Part shown: piece after piece, positions 12,202 through 24,561 of the stretch
Numbering within the stretch: position 1 is the stretch's first letter
How the letters are laid out: every line of letters begins with the position of its first letter
Source of the DNA: Skeletonema tropicum
Lineage: Eukaryota > Bacillariophyta > Thalassiosirophyceae > Thalassiosirales > Thalassiosiraceae
Reading direction: 5' to 3'
Assembly: GCA_037178625.1 (NCBI GenBank)
Contig: JAWZXG010000072.1
Coordinates: forward strand, 1 to 35,111
Length of the DNA stretch: 35,111 bases
Notes under the pieces: model-generated
Databases searched by the model: none
Told to the model about the DNA's origin: nothing
Seen by the model: the letters and a program-made list of their open reading frames with translations, nothing else
Position numbers and translations under genes: made by a program

Positions 12202-13807
12202 GGATGGATGAAGCAGGAGCGATCATTATTATTTTATATGACAATCAACTGAATAACTTGAGGAATGATGTACAATGTATGTGTATTGTGAAGAGAGAGA
12301 GAACGAAAGAGAGAGAGGTATGATAATAGAAGACGTCCCGTTGGTACTTGACTATTACTAGATGATACTACTTGACCTCTTTCTCTCCAAATAAACCTCT
12401 TCCTTCGTATCTTCCGCTGTAGTGGTTGTATCAATGCGATGAGTATTGATTTCGAATTCCTCTCATTGCGCTTGTATCGATTGAAGTCGAGAAAATCTTT
12501 TGTCAATGTTGATCGAATCCTTGTTTCAAGCGCTATCGGTTATACCATCATTGCTATAATTCTATAATCACAGCTCGTCTCGTCCATAAACTGGCCTTGA
12601 CTCCGCTCGGCAATGACAGTTGTTGCATTCCACAGCAGCGACAACACGAACAATACTGATGGTGGACGACGACGACGACATGATCGTCGAGTGGATGGTA
12701 CTACAAGCCGAGCGGAGTCGAATATACAATGACAAGCAGTATCGTCGGCAACATGCAACATCAGGCTACTCCACACCGCCTAACACGAGCGACGCAGTAT
12801 CGTCGGCAACATCTCAACCGCATCAGAGAAGAAGGAGTTGGGAGTAGCTGATGATGATGAGGTTGGGAGTGGATGGTGTTGCTTGTGGTTGCCTCCCCTG
12901 TGGTATGTTGTAATCATCGTCGGCAATTGATGCTGTTGGTGGATGAAGCCGAACGGAGTCGACGCCAGTTGATGTTGAATAGTAAGATGGACGGTAAGGT
13001 ACATTACACGTGCCAACCTAGCATTGAGATTGAGGACGCTGCATTAAATAGAAGTGTGTCTTCAGCGAAGCGTGCGAGGGCCCCTGCCCGAGCTGTGATT
13101 ATTGTGGATCTTGCCCCTCCGTACCGTTTATTAACACCCTCGCCCATAACTATTGTCATGGATTTGGATTTCACTGGCATTAAGGTGGTCGCTTTTTTTG
13201 GATATTAGGTGTACAATACCGATTGTCATGTTATCGCCGTTCGCCGTTCGTCAAGAAGTGTCTTTTGCGAGGCCCTCGGCCGAGCTGTGTTATTATTTTG
13301 ATAGTAACCATGGTACGAATCAAATCAGCTTCAAAGTAGCTAGTAAGCTTTCCAATGGTTGTCATATCGTGTTTTGATTCAAATTTCGACCTCGGCTGTG
13401 AAGTTCTGCATGCAACGCCGGATTTCGAGCTGCTGGTCACTTTCTAGACCCGTTTTTAACCGAGACGATCTGTGAAAAAGTCATCCAATCAAACTCATTA
13501 CACGCCTTAATCGATAGACCTCGATGAGAGCTTTCCAAAATGCCACTGATCGTCTTGATTGGACCGCTAGGAGACAAGATATCAAAAGATACGGCTCATG
13601 GTGCATCTCGGATCTACTGCTCTTGATTTGATGGCTTTTTGATGCGACACAGCAATTCAGATAGATGCCCATTCTCTCTCAAAAAGTTCCGCCAACACTC
13701 TCAACGCTCAGCTCTCTAGCTCTTCGCTTAGCTTGACATCTCTCATGTCATTGCCTGCAATGTTGTACATAATAATATGATAGGAGCATGAGTAGAGATG
13801 AGTAGAG
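11101..13807 (+). repeat. Tandem unit U5 (2,707 bases), most altered copy
   Basis: The longest and most altered unit: about 26 insertions, one deletion and one substitution (AACGCC to AAAGCC near 11812) against U10, summing to the 34 extra bases. Larger insertions duplicate local sequence: CGT near 11484, ATAG near 13662, and CC near 12897. The spacer (12202-13807) keeps every feature of the reference unit in order. Confidence 0.95.
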
Positions 13808-14903
13808 ATGAGTAACACCGCAGAAGAGACCGAAGCGAAACTCAGCAGCGGCAGCTCAGCAGCTGCTGCCGTACAACCAATAAGCGCAGCGCCGTTCAAA
13901 TTATTCCAAGCGACACCAATCAGAATCAGAGCAGCGAGAAAGGAGGCTTGTTTGACTATTTAATATCGCGCAAGAAACTACACAGCAATAACAATAACAC
14001 GCCTCCATCGCCATGTGACAAGAATCCTCGTGATCGTGATGAGCGAATGAAAATATCATCGACACTGGCCAATGCAGCAGCTGGCTCTCAATATTTTGGA
14101 TCACTTTCAATTCCACTCTTTCAGGATGATAGCGATAGCGACAATGATGACACAAATTCAAATCAGGTGGCCACGTCGACATTTGCTGCAGCGTCGGCAT
14201 CATCTTCTTCGTCAGCAGCAGCATCATCATCTTCCTGGTTGAAGACATTTCAAACGAAATCTAAATCTTGCTGAAAGTAATCCTCAATTGAATTCCGACA
14301 CTTCCGCCGCTGCCGCCGCCGCAATAGATCAATCATCGTCCTCCTCATCATGGATGAATAAAGCGTGGCAAACTGTCGACTCGGCAACTGATTGGATATC
14401 ATCGACTTCTTTCAAGTTACCGTCGAATAATAATAATTCGACTACTGATACAACCAACAACAGCCACAGCAGCAACAACAGCTCATCATCATGGTCACTG
14501 TCCTCCCTGTATCCAACGCCATATCCTTCCATCAGGATAAACAGTCACTTTCACTTGCCCAATCCATTCAAGGACGATAAGGAATCCATCAATGACAGGT
14601 ATCACAATATCCATGACAATTCTGCGCTCAACAACCACAACAATCCAAAGTAATAATGCCAACAATAGCAATAATTTGCTACTTCTACCAAAGATTGCCT
14701 CTAGGTTCGAATGGGCCACGAAGCGACGTAACCCCTACCAAGCCGTGATTGGACGAGTCGATACGGATTATTATTTGTTATCCGGGTCCAGTGAGTAGTT
14801 TATGGGGGTTGAGCATTGATGTGGCTTCCTACTTGGTTTCGATCCGAGTGTTATCGGTGGTGGTGCATATTCATATTATGAGAGCAAGAGAAGGAACGAT
14901 TAA
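13808..14903 (+). pseudogene. S/N-rich orphan ORF, copy 6, early frameshift
   Basis: The frame opens at the usual ATG, but an extra T at 13895-13896 shifts it after about 29 codons, and an extra C near 13907 shifts it again; the native frame closes after about 50 codons. Further changes are an A at 14050-14053, AC near 14062, T at 14268, loss of A near 14507, T near 14527, and C's near 14645, 14782 and 14844. The pieces at 13948-14274 and 14288-14653 still read long parts of the protein. The normal stop is at 14901-14903. Confidence 0.6.
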
Positions 14904-16490
14904 GGATGATGAAGCAGGAGCGATCATTATTATTTTATATGACAATCAACTGAATAACTTGAGGAATGATGTACAATGTATGTGTATGTGAAGAGAGAGA
15001 GAACGAAAGAGAGAGAGGTATGATAATAGAAGACGTCCCGTTGGTACTTGACTATTACTAGATGATACTACTTGACCTCTTTCTCTCCAAATAAACCTCT
15101 TCCTTCGTATCTTCCGCTGTAGTGGTTGTATCAATGCGATGAGTATTGATTTCGAATCCTCTCATTGCGCTGTATCGATTGAAGTCGAGAAAATCTTTTG
15201 TCAATGTTGATCGAATCCTTGTTTCAAGCGCTATCGGTTATACCATCATTGCTATAATTCTATAATCACAGCTCGTCTCGTCCATAAACTGGCCTTGACT
15301 CCGCTCGGCAATGACAGTTGTTGCATTCCACAGCAGCGACAACACGAACAATACTGATGGTGGACGACGACGACGACATGATCGTCGAGTGGATGGTACT
15401 ACAAGCCGAGCGGAGTCGAATATACAATGACAAGCAGTATCGTCGGCAACATGCAACATCAGCTACTCCACACCGCCTAACACGAGCGACGCAGTATCGT
15501 CGGCAACATCTCAACCGCATCAGAGAAGAAGGAGTTGGGAGTAGCTGATGATGATGAGGTTGGGAGTGGATGGTGTTGCTTGTGGTTGCCTTCCTGTGGT
15601 ATGTTGTAATCATCGTCGGCAATGATGCTGTTGGTGGATGAAGCCGAACGGAGTCGACGCCAGTTGATGTTGAATAGTAAGATGGACGGTAAGGTACATT
15701 ACACGTGCCAACCTAGCATTGAGATTGAGGACGCTGCATTAAATAGAAGTGTCTTCAGCGAAGCGTGCGAGGGCCCCTGCCCGAGCTGTGATTATTGTGG
15801 ATCTTGCCCTCCGTACCGTTTATTAACACCCTCGCCCATAACTATTGTCATGGATTTGGATTTCACTGGCATTAAGGTGGTCGCTTTTTTTGGATATTAG
15901 GTGTACAATACCGATTGTCATGTTATCGCCGTTCGCCGTTCGTCAAGAAGTGTCTTTTGCGAGGCCCTCGGCCGAGCTGTGTTTATTATTTTGATAGTAA
16001 CCATGGTACGAATCAAATCAGCTTCAAAGTAGCTAGTAGCTTTCCAATGGTTGTCATATCGTGTTTTGATTCAAATTTCGACCTCGGCTGTGAAGTTCTG
16101 CATGCAACGCCGGATTTCGAGCTGCTGGTCACTTTCTAGACCCGTTTTTAACCGAGACGATCTGTGAAAAGTCATCCAATCAAACTCATTACACGCCTAA
16201 TCGATAGACCTCGATGAGAGCTTTCCAAAATGCCACTGATCGTCTTGATTGGACCGCTAGGAGACAAGATATCAAAAGATACGGCTCATGGTGCATCTCG
16301 ATCTACTGCTCTTGATTTGATGGCTTTTTGATGCGACACAGCAATTCAGATGCCCATCTCTCTCAAAAAGTTCCGCCAACACTCTCAACGCTCAGCTCTC
16401 TAGCTCTTCGCTTAGCTTGACATCTCTCATGTCATTGCTGCAATGTTGTACATAATAATATGATAGGAGCATGAGTAGAGATGAGTAGAG
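13808..16490 (+). repeat. Tandem unit U6 (2,683 bases)
   Basis: All but two changes lie in the gene. The spacer (14904-16490) has only a missing G near 14907 and an extra T near 15591. In total about 11 insertions and two deletions account for the ten extra bases. Confidence 0.96.
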
Positions 16491-17576
16491 ATGAGTAACA
16501 CCGCAGAAGAGACCGAAGCGAAACTCAGCAGCGGCAGCTCAGCAGCTGCTGCCGTACAACCAATAAGCGCAGCGCCGTCAAATTATTCAAGCGACACCAA
16601 TCAGAATCAGAGCAGCGAGAAAGGAGGCTTGTTTGACTATTTAATATCGCGCAAGAAACTACACAGCAATAACAATAACACGCCTCCATCGCCATGTGAC
16701 AAGAATCCTCGTGATCGTGATGAGCGAATGAAATATCATCGACTGGCCAATGCAGCAGCTGGCTCTCAATATTTTGGATCACTTTCAATTCCACTCTTTC
16801 AGGATGATAGCGATAGCGACAATGATGACACAAATTCAAATCAGGTGGCCACGTCGACATTTGCTGCAGCGTCGGCATCATCTTCTTCGTCAGCAGCAGC
16901 ATCATCATCTTCCTGGTTGAAGACATTTCAAACGAAATCTAAATCTGCTGAAAGTAATCCTCAATTGAATTCCGACACTTCCGCCGCTGCCGCCGCCGCA
17001 ATAGATCAATCATCGTCCTCCTCATCATGGATGAATAAAGCGTGGCAAACTGTCGACTCGGCAACTGATTGGATATCATCGACTTCTTTCAAGTTACCGT
17101 CGAATAATAATAATTCGACTACTGATACAACCAACAACAGCCACAGCAGCAACAACAGCTCATCATCATGGTCACTGTCCTCCACTGTATCCAACGCCAT
17201 ATCCTCCATCAGGATAAACAGTCACTTTCACTTGCCCAATCCATTCAAGGACGATAAGGAATCCATCAATGACAGGTATCACAATATCCATGACAATTCT
17301 GCGCTCAACAACCACAACAATCAAAGTAATAATGCCAACAATAGCAATAATTTGCTACTTCTACCAAAGATTGCCTCTAGGTTCGAATGGGCCACGAAGC
17401 GACGTAACCCCTACCAAGCCGTGATTGGACGAGTCGATACGGATTATTATTTGTTATCGGGTCCAGTGAGTAGTTTATGGGGGTTGAGCATGATGTGGCT
17501 TCCTACTTGGTTTCGATCGAGTGTTATCGGTGGTGGTGCATATTCATATTATGAGAGCAAGAGAAGGAACGATTAA
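16491..17576 (+). CDS. S/N-rich orphan protein, copy 7, intact
   Basis: Intact 361-codon copy with a translation identical to the reference copy at 24554-25639. It sits between two damaged copies (U6 and U8). Its upstream leader belongs to the clean second half of U6 and has the standard triple ATGAGT arrangement, with upstream starts at 16471 and 16481. Confidence 0.7.
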   Translation: MSNTAEETEAKLSSGSSAAAAVQPISAAPSNYSSDTNQNQSSEKGGLFDYLISRKKLHSNNNNTPPSPCDKNPRDRDERMKYHRLANAAAGSQYFGSLSIPLFQDDSDSDNDDTNSNQVATSTFAAASASSSSSAAASSSSWLKTFQTKSKSAESNPQLNSDTSAAAAAAIDQSSSSSSWMNKAWQTVDSATDWISSTSFKLPSNNNNSTTDTTNNSHSSNNSSSSWSLSSTVSNAISSIRINSHFHLPNPFKDDKESINDRYHNIHDNSALNNHNNQSNNANNSNNLLLLPKIASRFEWATKRRNPYQAVIGRVDTDYYLLSGPVSSLWGLSMMWLPTWFRSSVIGGGAYSYYESKRRND

Positions 17577-19168
17577 GGATGGATGAAGCAGGAGCGATCA
17601 TTATTATTTTATATGACAATCAACTGAATAACTTGAGGAATGATGTACAATGTATGTGTATGTGAAGAGAGAGAGAACGAAAGAGAGAGAGGTATGATAA
17701 TAGAAGACGTCCCGTTGGTACTTGACTATTACTAGATGATACTACTTGACCTCTTTCTCTCCAAATAAACCTCTTCCTTCGTATCTTCCGCTGTAGTGGT
17801 TGTATCAATGCGATGAGTATTGATTTCGAATCCTCTCATTGCGCTGTATCGATTGAAGTCGAGAAAATCTTTTGTCAATGTTGATCGAATCCTTGTTTCA
17901 AGCGCTATCGGTTATACCATCATTGCTATAATTCTATAATCACAGCTCGTCTCGTCCATAAACTGGCCTTGACTCCGCTCGGCAATGACAGGTTGTTGCA
18001 TTCCACAGCAGCGACAACACGAACAATACTGATGGTGGACGACGACGACGACATGATCGTCGAGTGGATGGTACTACAAGCCGAGCGGAGTCGAATATAC
18101 AATGACAAGCAGTATCGTCGGCAACATGCAACATCAGCTACTCCACACCGCCTAACACGAGCGACGCAGTATCGTCGGCAACATCTCAACCGCATCAGAG
18201 AAGAAGGAGTTGGGAGTAGCTGATGATGATGAGGTTGGGAGTGGATGGTGTTGCTTGTGGTTGCCTCCTGTGGTATGTTGTAATCATCGTCGGCAATGAT
18301 GCTGTTGGTGGATGAAGCCGAACGGAGTCGACGCCAGTTGATGTTGAATAGTAAGAATGGACGGTAAGGTACATTACACGTGCCAACCTAGCATTGAGAT
18401 TGAGGACGCTGCATTAAATAGAAGTGTCTTCAGCGAAGCGTGCGAGGGCCCCTGCCCGAGCTGTGATTATTGTGGATCTTGCCCTCCGTACCGTTTATTA
18501 ACACCCTCGCCCATAACTATTGTCATGGATTTGGATTTCACTGGCATTAAGGTGGTCGCTTTTTTTGGATATTAGGTGTACAATACCGATTGTCATGTTA
18601 TCGCCGTTCGCCGTTCGTCAAGAAGTGTCTTTTGCGAGGCCCTCGGCCGAGCTGTGTTTATTATTTTGATAGTAACCATGGTACGAATCAAATCAGCTTC
18701 AAAGTAGCTAGTAGCTTTCCAATGGTTGTCATATCGTGTTTTGATTCAAATTTCGACCTCGGCTGTGAAGTTCTGCATGCAACGCCGGATTTCGAGCTGC
18801 TGGTCACTTTCTAGACCCGTTTTTAACCGAGACGATCTGTGAAAAGTCATCCAATCAAACTCATTACACGCCTAATCGATAGACCTCGATGAGAGCTTTC
18901 CAAAATGCCACTGATCGTCTTGATTGGACCGCTAGGAGACAAGATATCAAAAGATACGGCTCATGGTGCATCTTCGATCTACTGCTCTTGATTTGATGGC
19001 TTTTTGATGCGACACAGCAATTCAGATGCCCATCTCCTCTCCAAAAAGTTCCGCCAACACTCTCAACGCTCAGCTCTCTAGCTCTTCGCTTAGCTTGACA
19101 TCTCTCATGTCATTGCTGCAATGTTGTACATAATAATATGATAGGAGCATGAGTAGAGATGAGTAGAG
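16491..19168 (+). repeat. Tandem unit U7 (2,678 bases)
   Basis: The coding part is clean. Spacer (17577-19168) insertions are G near 17991, A near 18356, T near 18973 and two C's at about 19036-19042, giving the five extra bases. Confidence 0.97.
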
Positions 19169-20258
19169 ATGAGTAACACCGCAGAAGAGACCGAAGCGAA
19201 ACTCAGCAGCGGCAGCTCAGCAGCTGCTGCCGTACAACCAATAAGCGCAGCGCCGTCAAATTATTCAAGCGACACCAATCAGAATCAGAGCAGCGAGAAA
19301 GGAGGCTTGTTTGACTATTTAATATCGCGCAAGAAACTACACAGCAATAACAATAACACGCCTCCATCGCCATGTGACAAGAATCCTCGTGATCGTGATG
19401 AGCGAATGAAATATCATCGACTGGCCAATTGCAGCAGCTGGCTCTCAATATTTTGGATCACTTTCAATTCCTCTTTCAGGATGATAGCGATAGCGACAAT
19501 GATGACACAAATTCAAATCAGGTGGCCACGTCGACATTTGCTGCAGCGTCGGCATCATCTTCTTCGTCAGCAGCAGCATCATCATCTTCCTGGTTGAAGA
19601 CATTTCAAACGAAATCTAAATCTGCTGAAAGTAATCCTCAATTGAATTCCGACACTTCCGCCGCTGCCGCCGCCGCAATAGATCAATCATCGTCCTCCTC
19701 ATCATGGATGAATAAAGCGTGGCAAACTGTCGACTCGGCAACTGATTGGATATCATCGACTTCTTTCAAGTTACCGTCGAATAATAATAATTCGACTACT
19801 GATACAACCAACAACAGCCACAGCAGCAACAACAGCTCATCATCATGGTCACTGTCCTCCACTGTATCCAACGCCATATCCTCCATCAGGATAAACAGTC
19901 ACTTTCACTTTTGCCCAATCCATTCAAGGACGATAAGGAATCCATCAATGACAGGTATCACAATATCCATGACAATTCTGCGCTCAACAACCACAACAAT
20001 CAAAGTAATAATGCCAACAATAGCAATAATTTGCTACTTCTACCAAAGATTGCCTCTAGGTTCGAATGGGCCACGAAGCGACGTAACCCCTACCAAGCCG
20101 TGATTGGACGAGTCGATACGGATTATTATTTGTTATCGGGTCCAGTGAGTAGTTTATGGGGGTTGAGCATGATGTGGCTTCCTACTTGGTTTCGATCGAG
20201 TGTTATCGGTGGTGGTGGTGCATATTCATATTATGAGAGCAAGAGAAGGAACGATTAA
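19169..20258 (+). pseudogene. S/N-rich orphan ORF, copy 8, three-frame split
   Basis: The native frame is correct to residue 87, then an extra T at 19429-19430 shifts it; it runs on in a wrong frame to 19597. Loss of AC near 19470 puts the protein sequence into another frame, open as 19429-20103, which reads the acidic, Ser-rich and tryptophan-containing middle. An extra TT near 19909 moves the C-terminal third into the frame of 19845-20258, which ends at the normal stop. A 3-base GGT insertion near 20210 adds one Gly to the GGG run. Confidence 0.6.
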
Positions 20259-21862
20259 GGATGGATGAAGCAGGAGCGATCATTATTATTTTATATGACA
20301 ATCAACTGAATAACTTGAGGAATGATGTACAACAATGTATGTGTATGTGAAGAGAGAGAGAACGAAAGAGAGAGAGGTATGATAATAGAAGACGTCCCGT
20401 TGGTACTTGACTATTACTAGATGATACTACTTGACCTCTTTCTCTCCAAATAAACCTCTTCCTTCGTATCTTCCGCTGTAGTGGTTGTATCAATGCGATG
20501 AGTATTGATTTCGAATCCTCTCATTGCGCTGTATCGATTGAAGTCGAGAAAATCTTTTGTCAATGTTGATCGAATCCTTGTTTCAAGCGCTATCGGTTAT
20601 ACCATCATTGCTATAATTCTATAATCACAGCTCGTCTCGTCCATAAACTGGCCTTGACTCCGCTCGGCAATGACAGTTGTTGCATTCCACAGCAGCGACA
20701 ACACGAACAATACTGATGGTGGACGACGACGACGACATGATCGTCGAGTGGATGGTACTACAAGCCGAGCGGAGTCGAATATACAATGACAAGCAGTATC
20801 GTCGGCAACATGCAACATCAGCTACTCCACACCGCCTAACACGAGCGACGCAGTATCCGTCGGCAACATCTCAACCGCATCAGAGAAGAAGGAGTTGGGA
20901 GTAGCTGATGATGATGAGGTTGGGAGTGGATGGTGTTGCTTGTGGTTGCCTCCTGTGGTATGTTGTAATCAATCGTCGGCAATGATGCTGTTGGTGGATG
21001 AAGCCGAACGGAGTCGACGCCAGTTGATGTTGAATAGTAAGATGGACGGTACGGTAAGGTACATTACACGTGCCAACCTAGCATTGAGATTGAGGACGCT
21101 GCATTAAATAGAAGTGTCTTCAGCGAAGCGTGCGAGGGCCCCTTGCCCGAAGCTGTGATTATTGTGGATCTTGCCCTTCCGTACCGTTTATTAACACCCT
21201 CGCCCATAACTATTGTCATGGATTTGGATTTCACTGGCATTAAGGTGGTCGCTTTTTTTTGGATATTAGGTGGTACAATACCGATTGTCATGTTATCGCC
21301 GTTCGCCGTTCGTCAAGAAGTGTCTTTTGCGAGGCCCTCGGCCGAGCTGTGTTTATTATTGATAGTAACCATGGTACGAATCAAATCAGCTTCAAAGTAG
21401 CTAGTAGCTTTCCAATGGTTGTCATATCTCGTGTTTTGATTCAAATTTCGACCTCGGCTGTGAAGTTCTGCATGCAACGCCGGATTTCGAGCTGCTGGTC
21501 ACTTTCTAGACCCGTTTTTAACCGAGACGATCTGTGAAAAGTCATCCAATCAAACTCATTACACGCCTAATCGATAGACCTCGATGAGAGCTTTCCAAAA
21601 TGCCACTGATCGTCTTGATTGGACCGCTAGGAGACAAGATATCAAAAGATACGGCTCATGGTGCATCTCGATCTACTGCTCTCTTGATTTGATGGCTTTT
21701 TGATGCGACACAGCAATTCAGATGCCCATCTCTCTCAAAAAGTTCCGCCAACACTCTCAACGCTCAGCTCTCTAGCTCTTCGCTTAGCTTGACATCTCTC
21801 ATGTCATTGCTGCAATGTTGTACATAATAATATGATAGGAGCATGAGTAGAGATGAGTAGAG
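19169..21862 (+). repeat. Tandem unit U8 (2,694 bases)
   Basis: About 14 insertions and two 2-base deletions relative to U10. The largest is a 5-base duplication (CGGTA) near 21043-21052. Others include CAA near 20330, GGT near 20210, an eighth T in the T-run near 21252-21259, TC near 21428 and CT near 21681. The spacer is 20259-21862. Confidence 0.95.
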
Positions 21863-22959
21863 ATGAGTAACACCGCAGAAGAGACCGAAGCGAAAACTCA
21901 GCAGCGGCAGCTCAGCAGCTGCTGCCGTACAACCAATAAGCGCAGCGCCGTCAAATTATTCAAGCGACACCAATCAGAATCAGAGCAGCGAGAAAGGAGG
22001 CTTGTTTGACTATTTAATATCGCGCAGAGAAACTACACAGCAATAACAATAACACGCCTCCATCGCCATGTGACAAGAATCCTCGTGAATCGTGATGAGC
22101 GAATGAAATATCATCGACTGGCCAATGCAGCAGCTGGCTCTCAATATTTTGGATCACTTTCAATTCCACTCTTTCAGGATGATAGCGATAGCGACAATGA
22201 TGACACAAATTCAAATCAGGTGGCCACGTCGACATTTGCTGCAGCGTCGGCATCATCTTCTTCGTCAGCAGCAGCATCATCATCTTCCTGGTTGAAGACA
22301 TTTCAAACGAAATCTAAATCCTGCTGAAAGTAATCCTCAATTGAATTCCGACACTTCCGCCGCTGCCGCCGCCGCAATAGATCAATCATCGTCCTCCTCA
22401 TCATGGATGAATAAAGCGTGGCAAACTGTCGACTCGGCAACTGATTTTGGATATCATCGACTTCTTTCAAGTTACCGTCGAATAATAATAATTCGACTAC
22501 TGATACAACCAACAACAGCCACAGCAGCAACAACAGCTCATCATCATGGTCACTGTCCTCCACTGTATCCAACGCCATATCCCTCCATCAGGATAAACAG
22601 TCACTTTCACTTGCCCAATCCATTCAAGGACGATAAGGAATCCATCAATGACAGGTATCACAATATCCATGACAATTCTGCGCTCAACAACCACAACAAT
22701 CAAAGTAATAATGCCAACAATAGCAATATAATTTGCTACTCTCTACCAAAGATTTTGCCTCTAGGTTCGAATGGGCCACGAAGCGACGTACCCCTACCAA
22801 GCCGTGATTGGACGAGTCGATACGGATTATTATTTGTTATCGGGTCCAGTGAGTAGTTTATGGGGGTTGAGCATGATGTGGCTTCCTACTTGGTTTCGAT
22901 CGAGTGTTATCGGTGGTGGTGCATATTCATATTATGAGAGCAAGAGAAGGAACGATTAA
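21863..22959 (+). pseudogene. S/N-rich orphan ORF, copy 9, early frameshift
   Basis: An extra A in the A-run at 21893-21896 shifts the frame after about 11 codons, so the native frame closes after fewer than 60 codons. Later changes are G near 22027, A near 22088, C near 22321, TT near 22446, C near 22582, AT near 22728, one base near 22741, TT near 22754 and loss of one A near 22790. Open pieces at 22070-22327, 22341-22856 and 22771-22959 still read most of the protein. The normal stop is at 22957-22959. Confidence 0.6.
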
Positions 22960-24238
22960 GGATGGATGAAGCAGGAGCGATCATTATTATTTTATATGAC
23001 AATCAACTGAATAACTTGAGGAATGATGTACAATGTATGTGTATGTGAAGAGAGAGAGAACGAAAGAGAGAGAGGTATGATAATAGAAGACGACGTCCCG
23101 TTGGTACTTGACTATTACTAGATGATACTACTTGACCTCTTTCTCTCCAAATAAACCTCTTCCTTCGTATCTTCCGCTGTAGTGGTTGTATCAATGCGAT
23201 GAGTATTGATTTCGAATCCTCTCATTGCGCTGTATCGATTGAAGTCGAGAAAATCTTTTGTCAATGTTGATCGAATCCTTGTTTCAAGCGCTATCGGTTA
23301 TACCATCATTGCTATAATTCTATAATCACAGCTCGTCTCGTCCATAAACTGGCCTTGACTCCGCTCGGCAATGACAGTTGTTGCATTCCACAGCAGCGAC
23401 AACACGAACAATACTGATGGTGGACGACGACGACGACATGATCGTCGAGTGGATGGTACTACAAGCCGAGCGGAGTCGAATATACAATGACAAGCAGTAT
23501 CGTCGGCAACATGCAACATCAGCTACTCCACACCGCCTAACACGAGCGACGCAGTATCGTCGGCAACATCTCAACCGCATCAGAGAAGAAGGAGTTGGGA
23601 GTAGCTGATGATGATGAGGTTGGGAGTGGATGGTGTTGCTTGTGGTTGCCTCCTGTGGTATGTTGTAATCATCGTCGGCAATGATGCTGTTGGTGGATGA
23701 AGCCGAACGGAGTCGACGCCAGTTGATGTTGAATAGTAAGATGGACGGTAAGGTACATTACACGTGCCAACCTAGCATTGAGATTGAGGACGCTGCATTA
23801 AATAGAAGTGTCTTCAGCGAAGCGTGCGAGGGCCCCTGCCCGAGCTGTGATTATTGTGGATCTTGCCCTCCGTACCGTTTATTAACACCCTCGCCCATAA
23901 CTATTGTCATGGATTTGGATTTCACTGGCATTAAGGTGGTCGCTTTTTTTTTTGGATATTAGGTGTACAATACCGATTGTCATGTTATCGCCGTTCGCCG
24001 TTCGTCAAGAAGTGTCTTTTGCGAGGCCCTCGGCCGAGCTGTGTTTATTATTTTTGATAGTAACCATGGTACGAATCAAATCAGCTTCAAAGTAGCTAGT
24101 AGCTTTCCAATGGTTGTCATATCGTGTTTTGATTCAAATTTCGACCTCGGCTGTGAAGTTCTGCATGCAACGCCGGATTTCGAGCTGCTGGTCACTTTCT
24201 AGACCCGTTTTTAACCGAGACGATCTGTGAAAAGTCAT

Positions 24239-24315
24239 CCAATCAAACTCATTACACGCCTAATCGATAGACCTCGATGAGAGCTTTCCAAAATGCCACT
24301 GATCGTCTTGATTGG
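24239..24315 (+). promoter_or_regulatory. Possible promoter region with paired CCAAT boxes
   Basis: A direct CCAAT lies at 24239-24243 and an inverted one (ATTGG) at 24311-24315, 315 and about 240 bases upstream of the U10 ATG. CCAAT boxes bind NF-Y in many eukaryotes. With no expression data and such short motifs, this is only suggestive. The same pair sits at the same offsets before every gene copy. Confidence 0.2.
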
Positions 24316-24394
24316 ACCGCTAGGAGACAAGATATCAAAAGATACGGCTCATGGTGCATCTCGATCTACTGCTCTTGATTTGATGGCTTTTTGA
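24293..24394 (+). other. Small upstream ORF (33 codons), doubtful
   Basis: ATG-started 33-codon frame 260 bases upstream of the U10 gene, beginning MPLIVLIGPLGDKISK and ending MAF. A T-run of five closes it. In U0 the run has four T's and the frame extends to 74 codons (118-342). No homology is recognised. It could be an upstream ORF in the transcript leader or chance. Confidence 0.15.
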
Positions 24395-24522
24395 TGCGAC
24401 ACAGCAATTCAGATGCCCATCTCTCTCAAAAAGTTCCGCCAACACTCTCAACGCTCAGCTCTCTAGCTCTTCGCTTAGCTTGACATCTCTCATGTCATTG
24501 CTGCAATGTTGTACATAATAAT

Positions 24523-24561
24523 ATGATAGGAGCATGAGTAGAGATGAGTAGAGATGAGTAA
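24523..24561 (+). promoter_or_regulatory. Leader with three in-line ATGAGT starts and micro-uORFs
   Basis: ATGAGTAGAG is repeated so that ATGs fall at 24534, 24544 and 24554, ten bases apart. The first two each encode MSRDE then stop (24534-24551 and 24544-24561); the second overlaps the main start. Another short frame, MIGA-stop, begins at 24523. If the transcript includes this stretch, a scanning ribosome would meet these starts first, so translation of the main ORF could be dampened or depend on reinitiation. All three ATGAGT starts have similar context, so the true start rests on ORF length alone. The arrangement is the same in U2-U13; the U1 leader has an extra C that makes the first peptide MSRA. 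Confidence 0.4.

Larger units (their letters stand above)
21863..24553 (+). repeat. Tandem unit U9 (2,691 bases)
   Basis: About 12 insertions and one deletion. Spacer (22960-24553) changes are GAC near 23090, a T-run of ten at 23944-23953 (seven in clean units) and one extra T near 24055. The end of this unit is clean and forms the upstream region of the reference gene U10. Confidence 0.96.

Noticed and set aside
8406..14903. Progressive pseudogenisation of the central copies
   Set aside because: Almost no substitutions accompany the many insertions, and the spacer is hit as well as the gene; read or assembly error explains this better.
24527..24533. AGGAG a few bases before the first leader ATG, like a bacterial ribosome-binding site
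   Set aside because: It precedes only a five-codon frame; the composition of the gene and the spacer structure argue for a eukaryote.
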